Source of the DNA: a virus
Length of the DNA: 52,787 bases
IMG/VR virus record: IMGVR_UViG_3300033994_001553
Coordinates: 1-52,787 of that record
Reading direction: 5' to 3' (one strand)
The notes beneath the pieces were generated by a model, which did no database searches, was not told the origin of the DNA, and worked only from the letters and a program-made list of their open reading frames with translations. This document shows positions 10,669-17,431 of the stretch, one piece after another (positions within the stretch are counted from its first letter, which is position 1; each line of letters starts with the position of its first letter). The position numbers and the translations under genes were made by a program.

Positions 10669-11565
10669 CAAATCTTTTTCATAAGATTTAATCCACTTTC
10701 GGATTGAGTTGTCAGAAACACCAAACATTTTTCCGGTCTTACTATATCCATTTGTTTTAATTAAATTAATTAATTCTTGATATGGGGGACGAGTAACTCT
10801 TCTTTGTTTAATAGACCTTTCAATTTCACCTTTTGTTAAACCACAAGATTCTCTTTCTTTCATCTGTCTTTTCTTTGGAAACTTCACTACCCCAAGTTTC
10901 ATAGATTGTATTTTTGGTCTATCATTAATTATTGAGATTATTGTGTTAAATACTGAGTTAATATTTGTTTTAACTTCGTTTTCACTAACACGTAAGATAA
11001 ACCAACCATCTTTTTTTAATAACTCATCTTTTTTATCGTCTCTTTCTTTTCTTTCAGGCAATAAATGTTGGGACCCATCAATTTCAACTGCGACCTTTTC
11101 ATTAACAAATGCAAAATCTATAAAGAAAGGAAATACGGAATACTCCCTAACTATTGAATATTTTTTATCTAAACATAAATCATATACCTTTTCCAAAAAT
11201 AGTTTTTCAGGGTAAGATAGATTCTTAGTCCTCCAAGCAGTTTGTTCAGGGTTTTCTTTCATAAACTTAATTCTCTTTTCTCTGATTTTTTGTTTTGTTT
11301 CATCAGAGTGTATAAATGATTCTGGAAATAATTTACGTGCAATCTTATTTGACTCACTTGCGGTCCTCAAATTATCTCCTAATATGTCTGTAATCGTTTG
11401 TGACCCTAAATTATATTTGTCTTTAATTCTTTTAATTGACCACAATTCATCAACATATAATTTTTTAATCTCTTCTTTTACATTATAAACATACTCACAA
11501 GTAGTTTGATGAACCACTAGTGCCCCATTACCTTTAATTTCTTTACCACAAGTTTTACATTCCAT
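10666..11565 (-). CDS. Homing endonuclease, DUF559/Vsr-like with C-terminal HTH
   Basis: 299 residues. An N-terminal zinc knuckle-like segment (CKTCGKEIKGNGALVVHQTTC) is followed by a helical region. The nuclease core lies around residues 130-215: the motif VAVEIDGSQHLL, then ERDDKKDELLKKDGW and LRVSE, as in DUF559/Vsr-type PD-(D/E)xK enzymes. The C-terminus (SKTGKMFGVSDNSIRKWIKSYE) is a helix-turn-helix for DNA binding. The gene lies opposite the tRNA transcripts and its stop codon overlaps the end of tRNA-Glu. Its leader, TATTTATAATAAAAG, is shared with the endonuclease at 2765. A mobile gene using the tRNA cluster as its home is the simplest reading. Confidence 0.85.
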   Translation of the reverse strand: MECKTCGKEIKGNGALVVHQTTCEYVYNVKEEIKKLYVDELWSIKRIKDKYNLGSQTITDILGDNLRTASESNKIARKLFPESFIHSDETKQKIREKRIKFMKENPEQTAWRTKNLSYPEKLFLEKVYDLCLDKKYSIVREYSVFPFFIDFAFVNEKVAVEIDGSQHLLPERKERDDKKDELLKKDGWFILRVSENEVKTNINSVFNTIISIINDRPKIQSMKLGVVKFPKKRQMKERESCGLTKGEIERSIKQRRVTRPPYQELINLIKTNGYSKTGKMFGVSDNSIRKWIKSYEKDL

Positions 11566-11579
11566 AATGCTCTTTTATT

Positions 11580-11586
11580 ATAAATA
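11580..11586 (-). promoter_or_regulatory. TATTTAT box of the minus-strand endonuclease
   Basis: Read on the minus strand, TATTTAT lies 14 nt before the ATG. It is the same arrangement and sequence context as at 2743-2764. Confidence 0.5.
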
Positions 11587-11629
11587 TACGAACTCTTATC
11601 AAAAGTTAGTTGTCCTAATCATTTTTTTC

Positions 11630-11659
11630 TTGTTTTTTTAAATATTTATAGTATCTTTG
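11630..11659 (+). promoter_or_regulatory. Host-type promoter for tRNA-Tyr
   Basis: TTG 11630-11632 and TATCTTTG 11652-11659, spacing 19, 13 nt before tRNA-Tyr. Confidence 0.75.
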
Positions 11660-11672
11660 TAAAAGAATTAAG

Positions 11673-11755
11673 GGGAGTATCGCATAGAGGCAATTGCAAA
11701 ACACTGTAAATGTTTCACCATTTTGGTTTCGTAGGTTCGAGTCCTTCTACTCCCA
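11673..11755 (+). tRNA. tRNA-Tyr (GTA)
   Basis: Acceptor GGGAGTA/TACTCCC, A73, anticodon arm AACA-CTGTAAA-TGTT with anticodon GTA, class II variable arm ACC-ATTTT-GGT, and a normal T loop TTCGAGT. Confidence 0.92.
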
Positions 11756-11814
11756 CAAACCAACTTTAAAAAGGGCGCTTCCTGAAATATTGGCTCGCTG
11801 GGCCCGAGTTTGTT

Positions 11815-11844
11815 AAACCCCATCTCCAAAAGAGTGGGGTTTTT
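11815..11844 (+). terminator. Intrinsic terminator
   Basis: AAACCCCA pairs with TGGGGTTT, followed by T residues. It ends the tRNA-Tyr transcript. The 60 nt before it (11756-11814) hold only a weak CTCG/CGAG hairpin. Confidence 0.8.
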
Positions 11845-11856
11845 ATATTAATATAA

Positions 11857-11863
11857 TATTTAT
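11857..11863 (+). promoter_or_regulatory. TATTTAT box, leaderless type
   Basis: TATTTAT with ATG exactly 5 nt later (11869). The same spacing is found before the genes at 14033, 15287 and 22071. Confidence 0.5.
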
Positions 11864-11868
11864 AAAGT

Positions 11869-11943
11869 ATGAAGAAATATATTTGCAAATTAGTTCAAAA
11901 GATTACCTTTGGTAAGGTATGTCTTGGTTGGTGTGAATTATAA
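11869..11943 (+). CDS. 24-residue micropeptide unit
   Basis: ATG 11869, TAA 11941-11943. The peptide is basic, with two cysteines near the C-terminus (CLGWC) and a lysine-rich start. It is bracketed by a TATTTAT box 5 nt upstream and a strong terminator 13 nt downstream, so it is an independent unit despite its size. No family recognised. Confidence 0.5.
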   Translation: MKKYICKLVQKITFGKVCLGWCEL

Positions 11944-11955
11944 CCGACAATCTTA

Positions 11956-11980
11956 AACCCCACCTTGAGTGGGGTTTTTT
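11956..11980 (+). terminator. Intrinsic terminator
   Basis: AACCCCAC-CTTGA-GTGGGG followed by TTTTTT. Confidence 0.88.
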
Positions 11981-12018
11981 ATTTACAAAAAAACAAATTA
12001 CCTTATAGTTATTAATGA

Positions 12019-12090
12019 AACCTTGTTGATGAGGTCCACCTGTCCGATGAGACAGTTGAGTTGGAGAAATACCAACAAAGTGGGGTTCAA
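12019..12090 (+). promoter_or_regulatory. Structured 5' leader of the 12120 gene
   Basis: Hairpins CTGTC-CGATGA-GACAG (12040-12055) and GTTGG-AGAAATA-CCAAC (12060-12076). The second competes with a longer-range pairing TTGTTG (12023-12028)/CAACAA (12073-12078), and CCAC/GTGG can extend it. Mutually exclusive folds ahead of a gene suggest a regulated leader. No known riboswitch class is recognised. Confidence 0.35.
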
Positions 12091-12119
12091 TAAACATAAA
12101 AAATAAAATAAGGAAAAAA

Positions 12120-13145
12120 ATGTATTACACAAAACTCAAGAAGTTTCCGTCCGCTTATATTACGACAGGGAAACAAAGATTAAAACAAAACGGCTCAAAC
12201 GTTTATCTTAACAACGGGGAAGAATTTGAGGTAGAAATCTTCAACCCAAAATCAATTTCAGTTTTAGCAAAAATAAAAATCAATGGGAATTACCTATCAG
12301 GTGGTGGTATTATTATCAAACCTGGTCAAAGAGTATTCTTGGAAAGATATTTGAACGAAGCTAAGAAGTTCAAATTTGATGTATATGAGGTTAACTCATC
12401 ATCAACGGAAGTCCAAGAAGCCATCCAAAACAATGGTGAGGTTGTCGTTGAATTCTATGATGAGAGTGTTTATTTGACTAACCCAATTATGACGTTGGCG
12501 GGTAGCGCTAATAGTACTTGGACTAATGATAAATGGCATGGTGATATAAACACTATAACCACAGGTACGTATAGTATAAATTGGGGTCAAAACGCTAAGT
12601 ATTATAACACAAATGTTAGTTTAACATCTAACAGTAATACTTTCGCAGGTGACTCAAACGCTTTTTATACCAACGATTCGTATAATACGAACAGTTCACA
12701 AAACTTAAAAAAATCATTACAAACCGACAGGTTCAAAGAGACTGGTAGAATTGAGAAAAGTTCAGACTCAAAACAAGAGTTTGAATCAGTTGTTATGAAT
12801 TTTAATTCATTCCCATCACACTATTCAACATGGAGAATATTACCTTTGTCTGAAAAACCATTGACTGCAACAGAAGTGAATATTACACATTGTTCAAATT
12901 GTGGAACCAAGATAAAGAAATCATCTTGGAAATTCTGTCCTCAATGTGGTAAACAAATGGTTAGAACCAAAACTGAAATTCATTATACTATGGACACTAA
13001 AGTAAGTATTGATGGTAAACATTATGTTATGTTAACATATAATGACACTTTAGATAATTTCTTAAAGAGAAATGAAAATAAACTAATTTACATAAAATCA
13101 GATTCATTGACATCCTACTCGTTGAGAGCTATTATCATTGACTAA
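12120..13145 (+). CDS. Probable structural protein with zinc ribbon
   Basis: 341 residues. The N-terminal domain (about 1-115) is beta-rich. The centre (125-200) is low-complexity Asn/Thr/Ser. The segment ETGRIEKSSDSKQEFESVVMNF (208-228) is a pattern I associate with uncharacterised proteins of large viruses and phages. A zinc ribbon follows (Cys258, Cys261, Cys273, Cys276), then a beta domain. No signal peptide. Single-gene unit with a structured leader and a terminator at 13169. A virion role is a guess from composition and length. Confidence 0.78.
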   Translation: MYYTKLKKFPSAYITTGKQRLKQNGSNVYLNNGEEFEVEIFNPKSISVLAKIKINGNYLSGGGIIIKPGQRVFLERYLNEAKKFKFDVYEVNSSSTEVQEAIQNNGEVVVEFYDESVYLTNPIMTLAGSANSTWTNDKWHGDINTITTGTYSINWGQNAKYYNTNVSLTSNSNTFAGDSNAFYTNDSYNTNSSQNLKKSLQTDRFKETGRIEKSSDSKQEFESVVMNFNSFPSHYSTWRILPLSEKPLTATEVNITHCSNCGTKIKKSSWKFCPQCGKQMVRTKTEIHYTMDTKVSIDGKHYVMLTYNDTLDNFLKRNENKLIYIKSDSLTSYSLRAIIID

Positions 13146-13168
13146 AAAAATATCAACAAGGTTTCTTA

Positions 13169-13196
13169 AAGCCCCTCCGATGTGAGGGGTTTTTTA
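13169..13196 (+). terminator. Intrinsic terminator between convergent genes
   Basis: CCCCTC-CGATGT-GAGGGG followed by TTTTTT on the plus strand. It abuts the stop of the minus-strand gene at 13197. Confidence 0.85.
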
Positions 13197-13940
13197 TTAT
13201 TCTTGATTTGATAAAAGTTGTAAATGTTCAAATGCGTCAAAGACATCATCAGTTAATTTTGTGTAATCAATATCAAATGTTTTTGGCATCTTTGTGTAAA
13301 CTGACTCAATATTGTACGGTTCAAAACCAATCTTGTACCATTTTCTTTTTTGTCTCATCCATAGGTAGGACAGTACATAAGCGTTTGACTTTTGAGTGTA
13401 TACCTCAGAATTTGCAACAAATTCTAAATCATATTTTTTAATCTTTTCGACGGTTCTTTTCTCACAATCCACCTCAACGGCAATACCTGATTTAATTTCT
13501 TCATCAATCTTATTAATGTCAATATCATCTGAGCCCTCAATCCATTTAAAAGTTTCCTCTAAACCTAATAAAGAATTGAACAATGGGTCATTTTCAATGA
13601 ATTGGTCCATATGTGATGCTTCGTGAAGTAAAATAAGTAACCATTTATTAAGTTCTTTTCCTGTTGCGCAAGCAAGAACTCGTCTATCTGGGTCAAAATA
13701 TCCGTTTGTTTGAATATTTTCACCTGGATATTGAACTCCGAGTGTGTTTGGGGTGAATAATGTTATATTATGTTCCAAACATTTTTCTTCTAAGTCGGAT
13801 ATAAACTTATCAATCTTTGATTTTTGTTCATCGGTTAAATTGGGTTCGTTTACATATATTGATTCATTAATCATATTTTCAGTATTAACCCCCATAATCT
13901 CTTTGATTCTACGAGTTTCAGTAATAATTTCTTTTTTCAT
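13197..13940 (-). CDS. HExxH zinc metallopeptidase, possibly head-packaged
   Basis: 247 residues from the ATG at 13940. I prefer this start to one 12 codons upstream because TATTTAT lies 7 nt before it and the protein then opens with the short basic peptide MKKEIITETRRIKEIMGV. The zinc motif HEASH is at residues 106-110, within LLILLHEASHMDQF, and an acidic third ligand probably lies within EEIKSGIAVEVDCEKR (about 160-175). The N-terminal peptide resembles those of other genes here (50091, 17388), proposed as capsid-targeting sequences. Peptidase family is not identified further. Injected protease is one idea. Confidence 0.78.
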   Translation of the reverse strand: MKKEIITETRRIKEIMGVNTENMINESIYVNEPNLTDEQKSKIDKFISDLEEKCLEHNITLFTPNTLGVQYPGENIQTNGYFDPDRRVLACATGKELNKWLLILLHEASHMDQFIENDPLFNSLLGLEETFKWIEGSDDIDINKIDEEIKSGIAVEVDCEKRTVEKIKKYDLEFVANSEVYTQKSNAYVLSYLWMRQKRKWYKIGFEPYNIESVYTKMPKTFDIDYTKLTDDVFDAFEHLQLLSNQE

Positions 13941-14020
13941 TCTGTCAATAAATATTTTATTTGGGCTAATATACAAAAAATTACATGTTCTAATACTTTA
14001 AAAAAAGAAAAACAATGTGA

Positions 14021-14027
14021 TATTTAT
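14021..14027 (+). promoter_or_regulatory. TATTTAT box, leaderless type
   Basis: TATTTAT with ATG 5 nt later at 14033. Same geometry as at 15275 and 22059. Confidence 0.5.
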
Positions 14028-14032
14028 TTGGT

Positions 14033-14932
14033 ATGAGGGATTTAATCAAAAAAATCATAAGAGAAGAAACAGAAGTTAAAGAGATGGGTCTCAGTATGGG
14101 TAAGCTACGAGCTTCCCAGCCAAAGAACTATCTTGTCAAATCTCTTATAGATAAAGAAAAGAGTGAAGAATCAAGAAGTGAGTTAAAGAAGATGGTTAAA
14201 AAATGTAATAACCTTTACTCCGAAATTGATAGTGAACTCCGAAATCTTAAATGGGAAGACATCAATTTTTATGAACCAAATAAGTTTTTTTATGTTATGT
14301 TACCAAAAAACATAACTAATAAAATGAAAGAGATGACTGAGTTGTATGAAGAATTAAATAAGAATGGTTATACAAACGGATTAAATCCTCTTAGTAAGAT
14401 TGCTCAAATGGCTGCTGATTACAGGGAGTTTATAGAAACAATATGGATTTACATGTACACTGACCAGCCAAGAAATAGAACTCACTTCCCGGTAGGACTA
14501 CCTAAATCATTACTTGGGTATAATCTCGGTGTTAAAATTTACAGGTCACTTCTTCATAAACTTGGATTTATACAATCAGCTGAAAATGCAACTAATGCGG
14601 TTCAGGAAGTTTTTAGACGATTATTAGAAATGCCGGATGTTAACGCTGTGGTGTATAATGATACTGTTTTATTGATTGAAGATGGATTACCAAAAAGTAA
14701 AGTAATTGAAATTGTAACTGATAGTATCTATGAAAGATACTTAACCAAGAAAAACACAAGAAAACTTGTTTTAAACAGAAGTATTATTGTTAGTAGTAAG
14801 TTATTAAAACTTATTGGGGAGACAAGGTTACTCAATATGATGTATGAGTTATTTTATAGTGCTAAAAAAGAAAATAGAGAACCATTTGAAAAAATTGGTT
14901 ATAAGAGCCCCAAGAGTGACGAACCTGAGTAA
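14033..14932 (+). CDS. Probable packaged protein with capsid-targeting-like N-terminus
   Basis: 299 residues, highly charged and helical. Opens MRDLIKKIIREET, a short amphipathic helix ending in hydrophobic-x-Glu, like the T4 internal-protein signal MKTYQEFIAE that is cut by the prohead protease. The rest shows no recognised domain. A region around residues 210-235 (VNAVVYNDTVLLIEDGLPK) is beta-rich. It starts a run of three plus-strand genes (14033, 14942, 15287) that all begin with such peptides. Function beyond that is unknown. Confidence 0.8.
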   Translation: MRDLIKKIIREETEVKEMGLSMGKLRASQPKNYLVKSLIDKEKSEESRSELKKMVKKCNNLYSEIDSELRNLKWEDINFYEPNKFFYVMLPKNITNKMKEMTELYEELNKNGYTNGLNPLSKIAQMAADYREFIETIWIYMYTDQPRNRTHFPVGLPKSLLGYNLGVKIYRSLLHKLGFIQSAENATNAVQEVFRRLLEMPDVNAVVYNDTVLLIEDGLPKSKVIEIVTDSIYERYLTKKNTRKLVLNRSIIVSSKLLKLIGETRLLNMMYELFYSAKKENREPFEKIGYKSPKSDEPE

Positions 14933-14941
14933 GTATTATAA

Positions 14942-15271
14942 ATGAAATATATAATCACAGAATCACAATTAGACAGAGTCATCTTTAAATATTTGGATAA
15001 CCAGGACTTCATTCAAATTGAAAAAGACGGTTATATATATTTTTTAAATTCAGAAAATGATACGTATTCTGAAATTGTATTTGATATCACTAAACATTAT
15101 TGTTTTATTTCACCTGATTTGATTAGGGAGATATGTGATTTTTTCACTATTGATAAAACTGTATCAAAAGATAATATAGGTATTTGGGTTGAAAACACAC
15201 TTGGTGTCGATATATCTGAAATTAATCCTAATATTTTGATGAAAAAGTATCCTTTTAAATTTTCTGATTAA
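14942..15271 (+). CDS. Small acidic protein with ITESQLDR N-terminus, unknown
   Basis: 109 residues, opening MKYIITESQLDRVIFKYLDNQ. The ITE(S)xxDR-type opening is shared in style with 15287 and 47957. TATTATA lies just upstream of the ATG. No domain recognised. Co-directional with 14033 and 15287. Confidence 0.75.
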   Translation: MKYIITESQLDRVIFKYLDNQDFIQIEKDGYIYFLNSENDTYSEIVFDITKHYCFISPDLIREICDFFTIDKTVSKDNIGIWVENTLGVDISEINPNILMKKYPFKFSD

Positions 15272-15274
15272 ATC

Positions 15275-15281
15275 TATTTAT
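15275..15281 (+). promoter_or_regulatory. TATTTAT box, leaderless type
   Basis: TATTTAT with ATG 5 nt later at 15287. Confidence 0.5.
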
Positions 15282-15286
15282 AAGGT

Positions 15287-15658
15287 ATGAAAAAAATTAT
15301 TAACTTAACTGAGAGTGATTTGGTTAGAATTATAAAAAGAGTTATTACCGAACAAACAAAGGATGGTCCTGTAGCAATTCCTAAAAATGCTGAAATTAAT
15401 ATTGATAATAATATTATTCAGGACGCTAAAAAGATGGGTATTAATTTACTAAATAAAGAAACACCTAAAACTTTTTTAGAAAAGTTAAACAAAAGTAAGG
15501 TTGGTATAAATGCGTTCCATGTTAAACAAGATTATGAGTTCCCAATTTATCCAGTGTATGCTAACATAGGTGATTTTAGATTTAGTTTTGAACCATTTGA
15601 CAAAGTTAATGGTCAGTATAGGTTAAAATGGACTAAAACAATTCCTTATAAAAAATAA
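15287..15658 (+). CDS. Probable packaged protein with LTESDLVRIIKRVITE signal
   Basis: 123 residues. Opens MKKIINLTESDLVRIIKRVI then TEQ, ending in I-x-E. This is the clearest capsid-targeting-like peptide in the window. The remaining 100 residues are basic with a beta-rich C-terminus and no recognised domain. Preceded by TATTTAT-N5-ATG. Confidence 0.77.
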   Translation: MKKIINLTESDLVRIIKRVITEQTKDGPVAIPKNAEINIDNNIIQDAKKMGINLLNKETPKTFLEKLNKSKVGINAFHVKQDYEFPIYPVYANIGDFRFSFEPFDKVNGQYRLKWTKTIPYKK

Positions 15659-15689
15659 TTGACAATCCAAAGTTAATATTCTATAATTG
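15659..15689 (+). promoter_or_regulatory. Host-type promoter, leaderless
   Basis: TTGACA at 15659 and TATAATTG 15682-15689, spacing 20. ATG at 15694, 4 nt later. Confidence 0.75.
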
Positions 15690-15693
15690 GAAT

Positions 15694-16047
15694 ATGAAAA
15701 AATATCTTACACTTAAAAATTTGGGATGGTTGTTAACTGCAATCGTTACCTTTATGCTTGGAATGAGCGGACTAACAAAAATTGTTAGTGCTGAACAACA
15801 AGTCACTAATTTCACCGCAATGAACTTACTACCTTACATGGCACTTGTTGGTGTGATGGAAGTTGCCGGTGTTGTAGCTCTTTGTATTCCAAGAACATCA
15901 ATTTACGGAGCAGTTATCTTGTCTTCAGTAATGTCAGGAGCAGTTGCTCTTCACTTAGCCCTTATGGGTGGTTCAGGTTTCTTGGTTCCAGTGGTTCTTG
16001 GTTGTTTAGCTTGGACCGCACATTGTTTGAGAACTTATACCAAGTAA
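15694..16047 (+). CDS. DoxX-like four-helix membrane protein
   Basis: 117 residues with four hydrophobic helices (about 10-28, 47-66, 69-88, 93-111). Spacing and the segment MLGMSGLTKIVSAEQQVTNF followed by GVMEVAGVVALCIPRT match the DoxX-like family of small membrane proteins, some linked to redox or quinone biology. Single gene with leaderless promoter and terminator. Possibly modifies the host membrane during infection. The family call is moderately sure, the function unknown. Confidence 0.78.
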   Translation: MKKYLTLKNLGWLLTAIVTFMLGMSGLTKIVSAEQQVTNFTAMNLLPYMALVGVMEVAGVVALCIPRTSIYGAVILSSVMSGAVALHLALMGGSGFLVPVVLGCLAWTAHCLRTYTK

Positions 16048-16066
16048 TCTTAAAACAAAAATTATT

Positions 16067-16096
16067 AAACCCTGTCGTAAATGATGGGGTTTTTTG
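16067..16096 (+). terminator. Intrinsic terminator
   Basis: AAACCCT pairs with GGGGTTT and runs into TTTTTTG. Confidence 0.75.
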
Positions 16097-16120
16097 TTTA
16101 TATTTGTATTTATAAATTAT

Positions 16121-16675
16121 ATGACAAAGAAAGAACAAATATTGAGTAGTTTTTTAAAAACTAAAATGAACATCCCAAAGGATGTTAAATATGAGTTTGT
16201 TGATTTTGATAATAGACGAGCATTGAAGGTTTATACTGATGTTGCCAAGACTGATAAAAACAGTGGACAATATGATGAAGAATACACCAAGTTTTTTAGA
16301 CCCTCAACAAAAAAATTAACTGGAATCCCAAGGTTTACATATGATTGGTCAAGAAAGTTTGAAGGTGTATTTAATGAGTTTTTTAATTCAACAGGTTTAC
16401 CAAAAGAATATTATAAAGTTTATGATGAGTTCATTAATTATGATTACCTATCAGATATCAATGATAAAATTGAAGAGGCAATTAAGAGAACAAACTATCC
16501 TAATACAGAATTTAGTTGGGATAGAGACAGCAATCCTGAACTAAAAATCTTATTTACTAATTTAACAAAGGAACAATTTGCCGATTATACAAATTTTAAA
16601 AATGAGTTACAAGATGAACTTAGAGGTTCCGTTGATTTAGATGAGTATAATCTTTCCTTTAGACAACCAAGATAA
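16121..16675 (+). CDS. Unidentified charged protein
   Basis: 184 residues from ATG 16121, chosen because TATTTAT (16107-16113) lies 7 nt upstream. Rich in Asp, Lys and aromatic residues, with no membrane segment. The opening MTKKEQILSSFLKTKMN is helical. No family recognised. The promoter class suggests late expression. Confidence 0.75.
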   Translation: MTKKEQILSSFLKTKMNIPKDVKYEFVDFDNRRALKVYTDVAKTDKNSGQYDEEYTKFFRPSTKKLTGIPRFTYDWSRKFEGVFNEFFNSTGLPKEYYKVYDEFINYDYLSDINDKIEEAIKRTNYPNTEFSWDRDSNPELKILFTNLTKEQFADYTNFKNELQDELRGSVDLDEYNLSFRQPR

Positions 16676-16676
16676 T

Positions 16677-16707
16677 TTGATTATCTAAAAATTTCATCCT
16701 ATATTTG
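16677..16707 (+). promoter_or_regulatory. Host-type promoter, leaderless
   Basis: TTG 16677-16679 and TATATTTG 16700-16707, spacing 20. ATG at 16711, 3 nt later. Confidence 0.75.
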
Positions 16708-16710
16708 TTA

Positions 16711-17049
16711 ATGAAATTGATTTTAGGAATGTTAGTGGGGTTACTTGCTCAAGTACTAACCTTCTTACAACTACAAGGAAGATGGAAGTATGATTGGATG
16801 AAAAACAACCAATGGTTGGTCGTACTAATGGGTATTCCGATTTCAATTTTATTTATGACATCAGTTGGTTTGATGGTTGAGCACTTCAACGGACAGTTGT
16901 GGCCATCAAGGTTGATAGGATTTGTGTTGGGAACAATTATGTTTACAATCTTATCTATTACATTGTTTGGTGAACCTATAACGGTTAAAACGGGAGTGTG
17001 TTTAGGTTTGAGTTTTTTGATACTGATGGTTCAGTTGTTTTGGAAGTAA
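16711..17049 (+). CDS. Small multipass membrane protein
   Basis: 112 residues from ATG 16711, with four hydrophobic segments (about 2-19, 32-52, 65-83, 90-109). No family recognised. It resembles small exporters or DMT-like halves only in topology. Leaderless promoter. The tRNA-Met begins 1 nt after the stop, so gene and tRNAs may share a transcript. Confidence 0.75.
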   Translation: MKLILGMLVGLLAQVLTFLQLQGRWKYDWMKNNQWLVVLMGIPISILFMTSVGLMVEHFNGQLWPSRLIGFVLGTIMFTILSITLFGEPITVKTGVCLGLSFLILMVQLFWK

Positions 17050-17050
17050 A

Positions 17051-17124
17051 GCGCCCTTAGCTCATTCGGTTAGAGCAACTGACTCATAATCAGTGGGTGA
17101 CAGGTTCGATTCCTGTAGGGCGCA
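17051..17124 (+). tRNA. tRNA-Met or Ile2 (CAT), second copy
   Basis: Acceptor GCGCCCT/AGGGCGC, A73, D arm GCTC-ATTCGGTTA-GAGC, anticodon arm ACTGA-CTCATAA-TCAGT with CAT, T arm ACAGG-TTCGATT-CCTGT. Fully canonical. Confidence 0.93.
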
Positions 17125-17130
17125 CTTGTT

Positions 17131-17215
17131 GGTTGGATGGTGGAACAGGTAGACACGCAAGACTTAAAATCTTGTGGACATTACGTCCGTGCGGGTTCGA
17201 TTCCCGCTCCGACTA
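17131..17215 (+). tRNA. tRNA-Leu (TAA)
   Basis: Acceptor GGTTGGA/TCCGACT, A73, D arm GTG-GAACAGGTAGA-CAC, anticodon arm CAAGA-CTTAAAA-TCTTG with TAA, class II variable arm GGAC/GTCC, T arm GCGGG-TTCGATT-CCCGC. Its D arm is the closest normal relative of the AGTCAGG tRNA-like genes. Confidence 0.93.
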
Positions 17216-17223
17216 CTAAAAAG

Positions 17224-17250
17224 ACCCTCTAATTTATTTAGGGGGTTTTT
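17224..17250 (+). terminator. Intrinsic terminator
   Basis: ACCCTCTAA pairs with TTAGGGGGT (one wobble) and continues into TTTTTT. Confidence 0.82.
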
Positions 17251-17280
17251 TGGTTTTATTAATATTTATCATTATATTCG
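17250..17280 (+). promoter_or_regulatory. Host-type promoter, leaderless
   Basis: TTG 17250-17252 and TATATTCG 17273-17280, spacing 20. ATG at 17285, 4 nt later. A TATTTAT box (17263-17269) overlaps it. Confidence 0.55.
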
Positions 17281-17284
17281 TATT

Positions 17285-17431
17285 ATGAAAAATCCATTTG
17301 AAGGTTTTACAGAGGAACAGATTAAGAAACTGATGTTTTCTACTGATTTATCTTTATACGAAAGGAATAAAGAATTATTTGAGAAAAATGTCCGTATCAA
17401 ACAAACTGAAAATAAGAAACCTACTTCGTGA
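17285..17431 (+). CDS. 48-residue helical peptide
   Basis: ATG 17285, TGA 17429-17431. Charged and helical (FTEEQIKKLMFSTDLSLYERN). It overlaps the start of the following metallopeptidase gene by 44 nt, which suggests translational coupling. No family recognised. Confidence 0.6.
   Translation: MKNPFEGFTEEQIKKLMFSTDLSLYERNKELFEKNVRIKQTENKKPTS

Noticed and set aside
12019-12090. Possible hammerhead in GTTGATGAG...GAGAAATACC
   Set aside because: The core order and the three-way helix are not satisfied, so only a structured leader is claimed.
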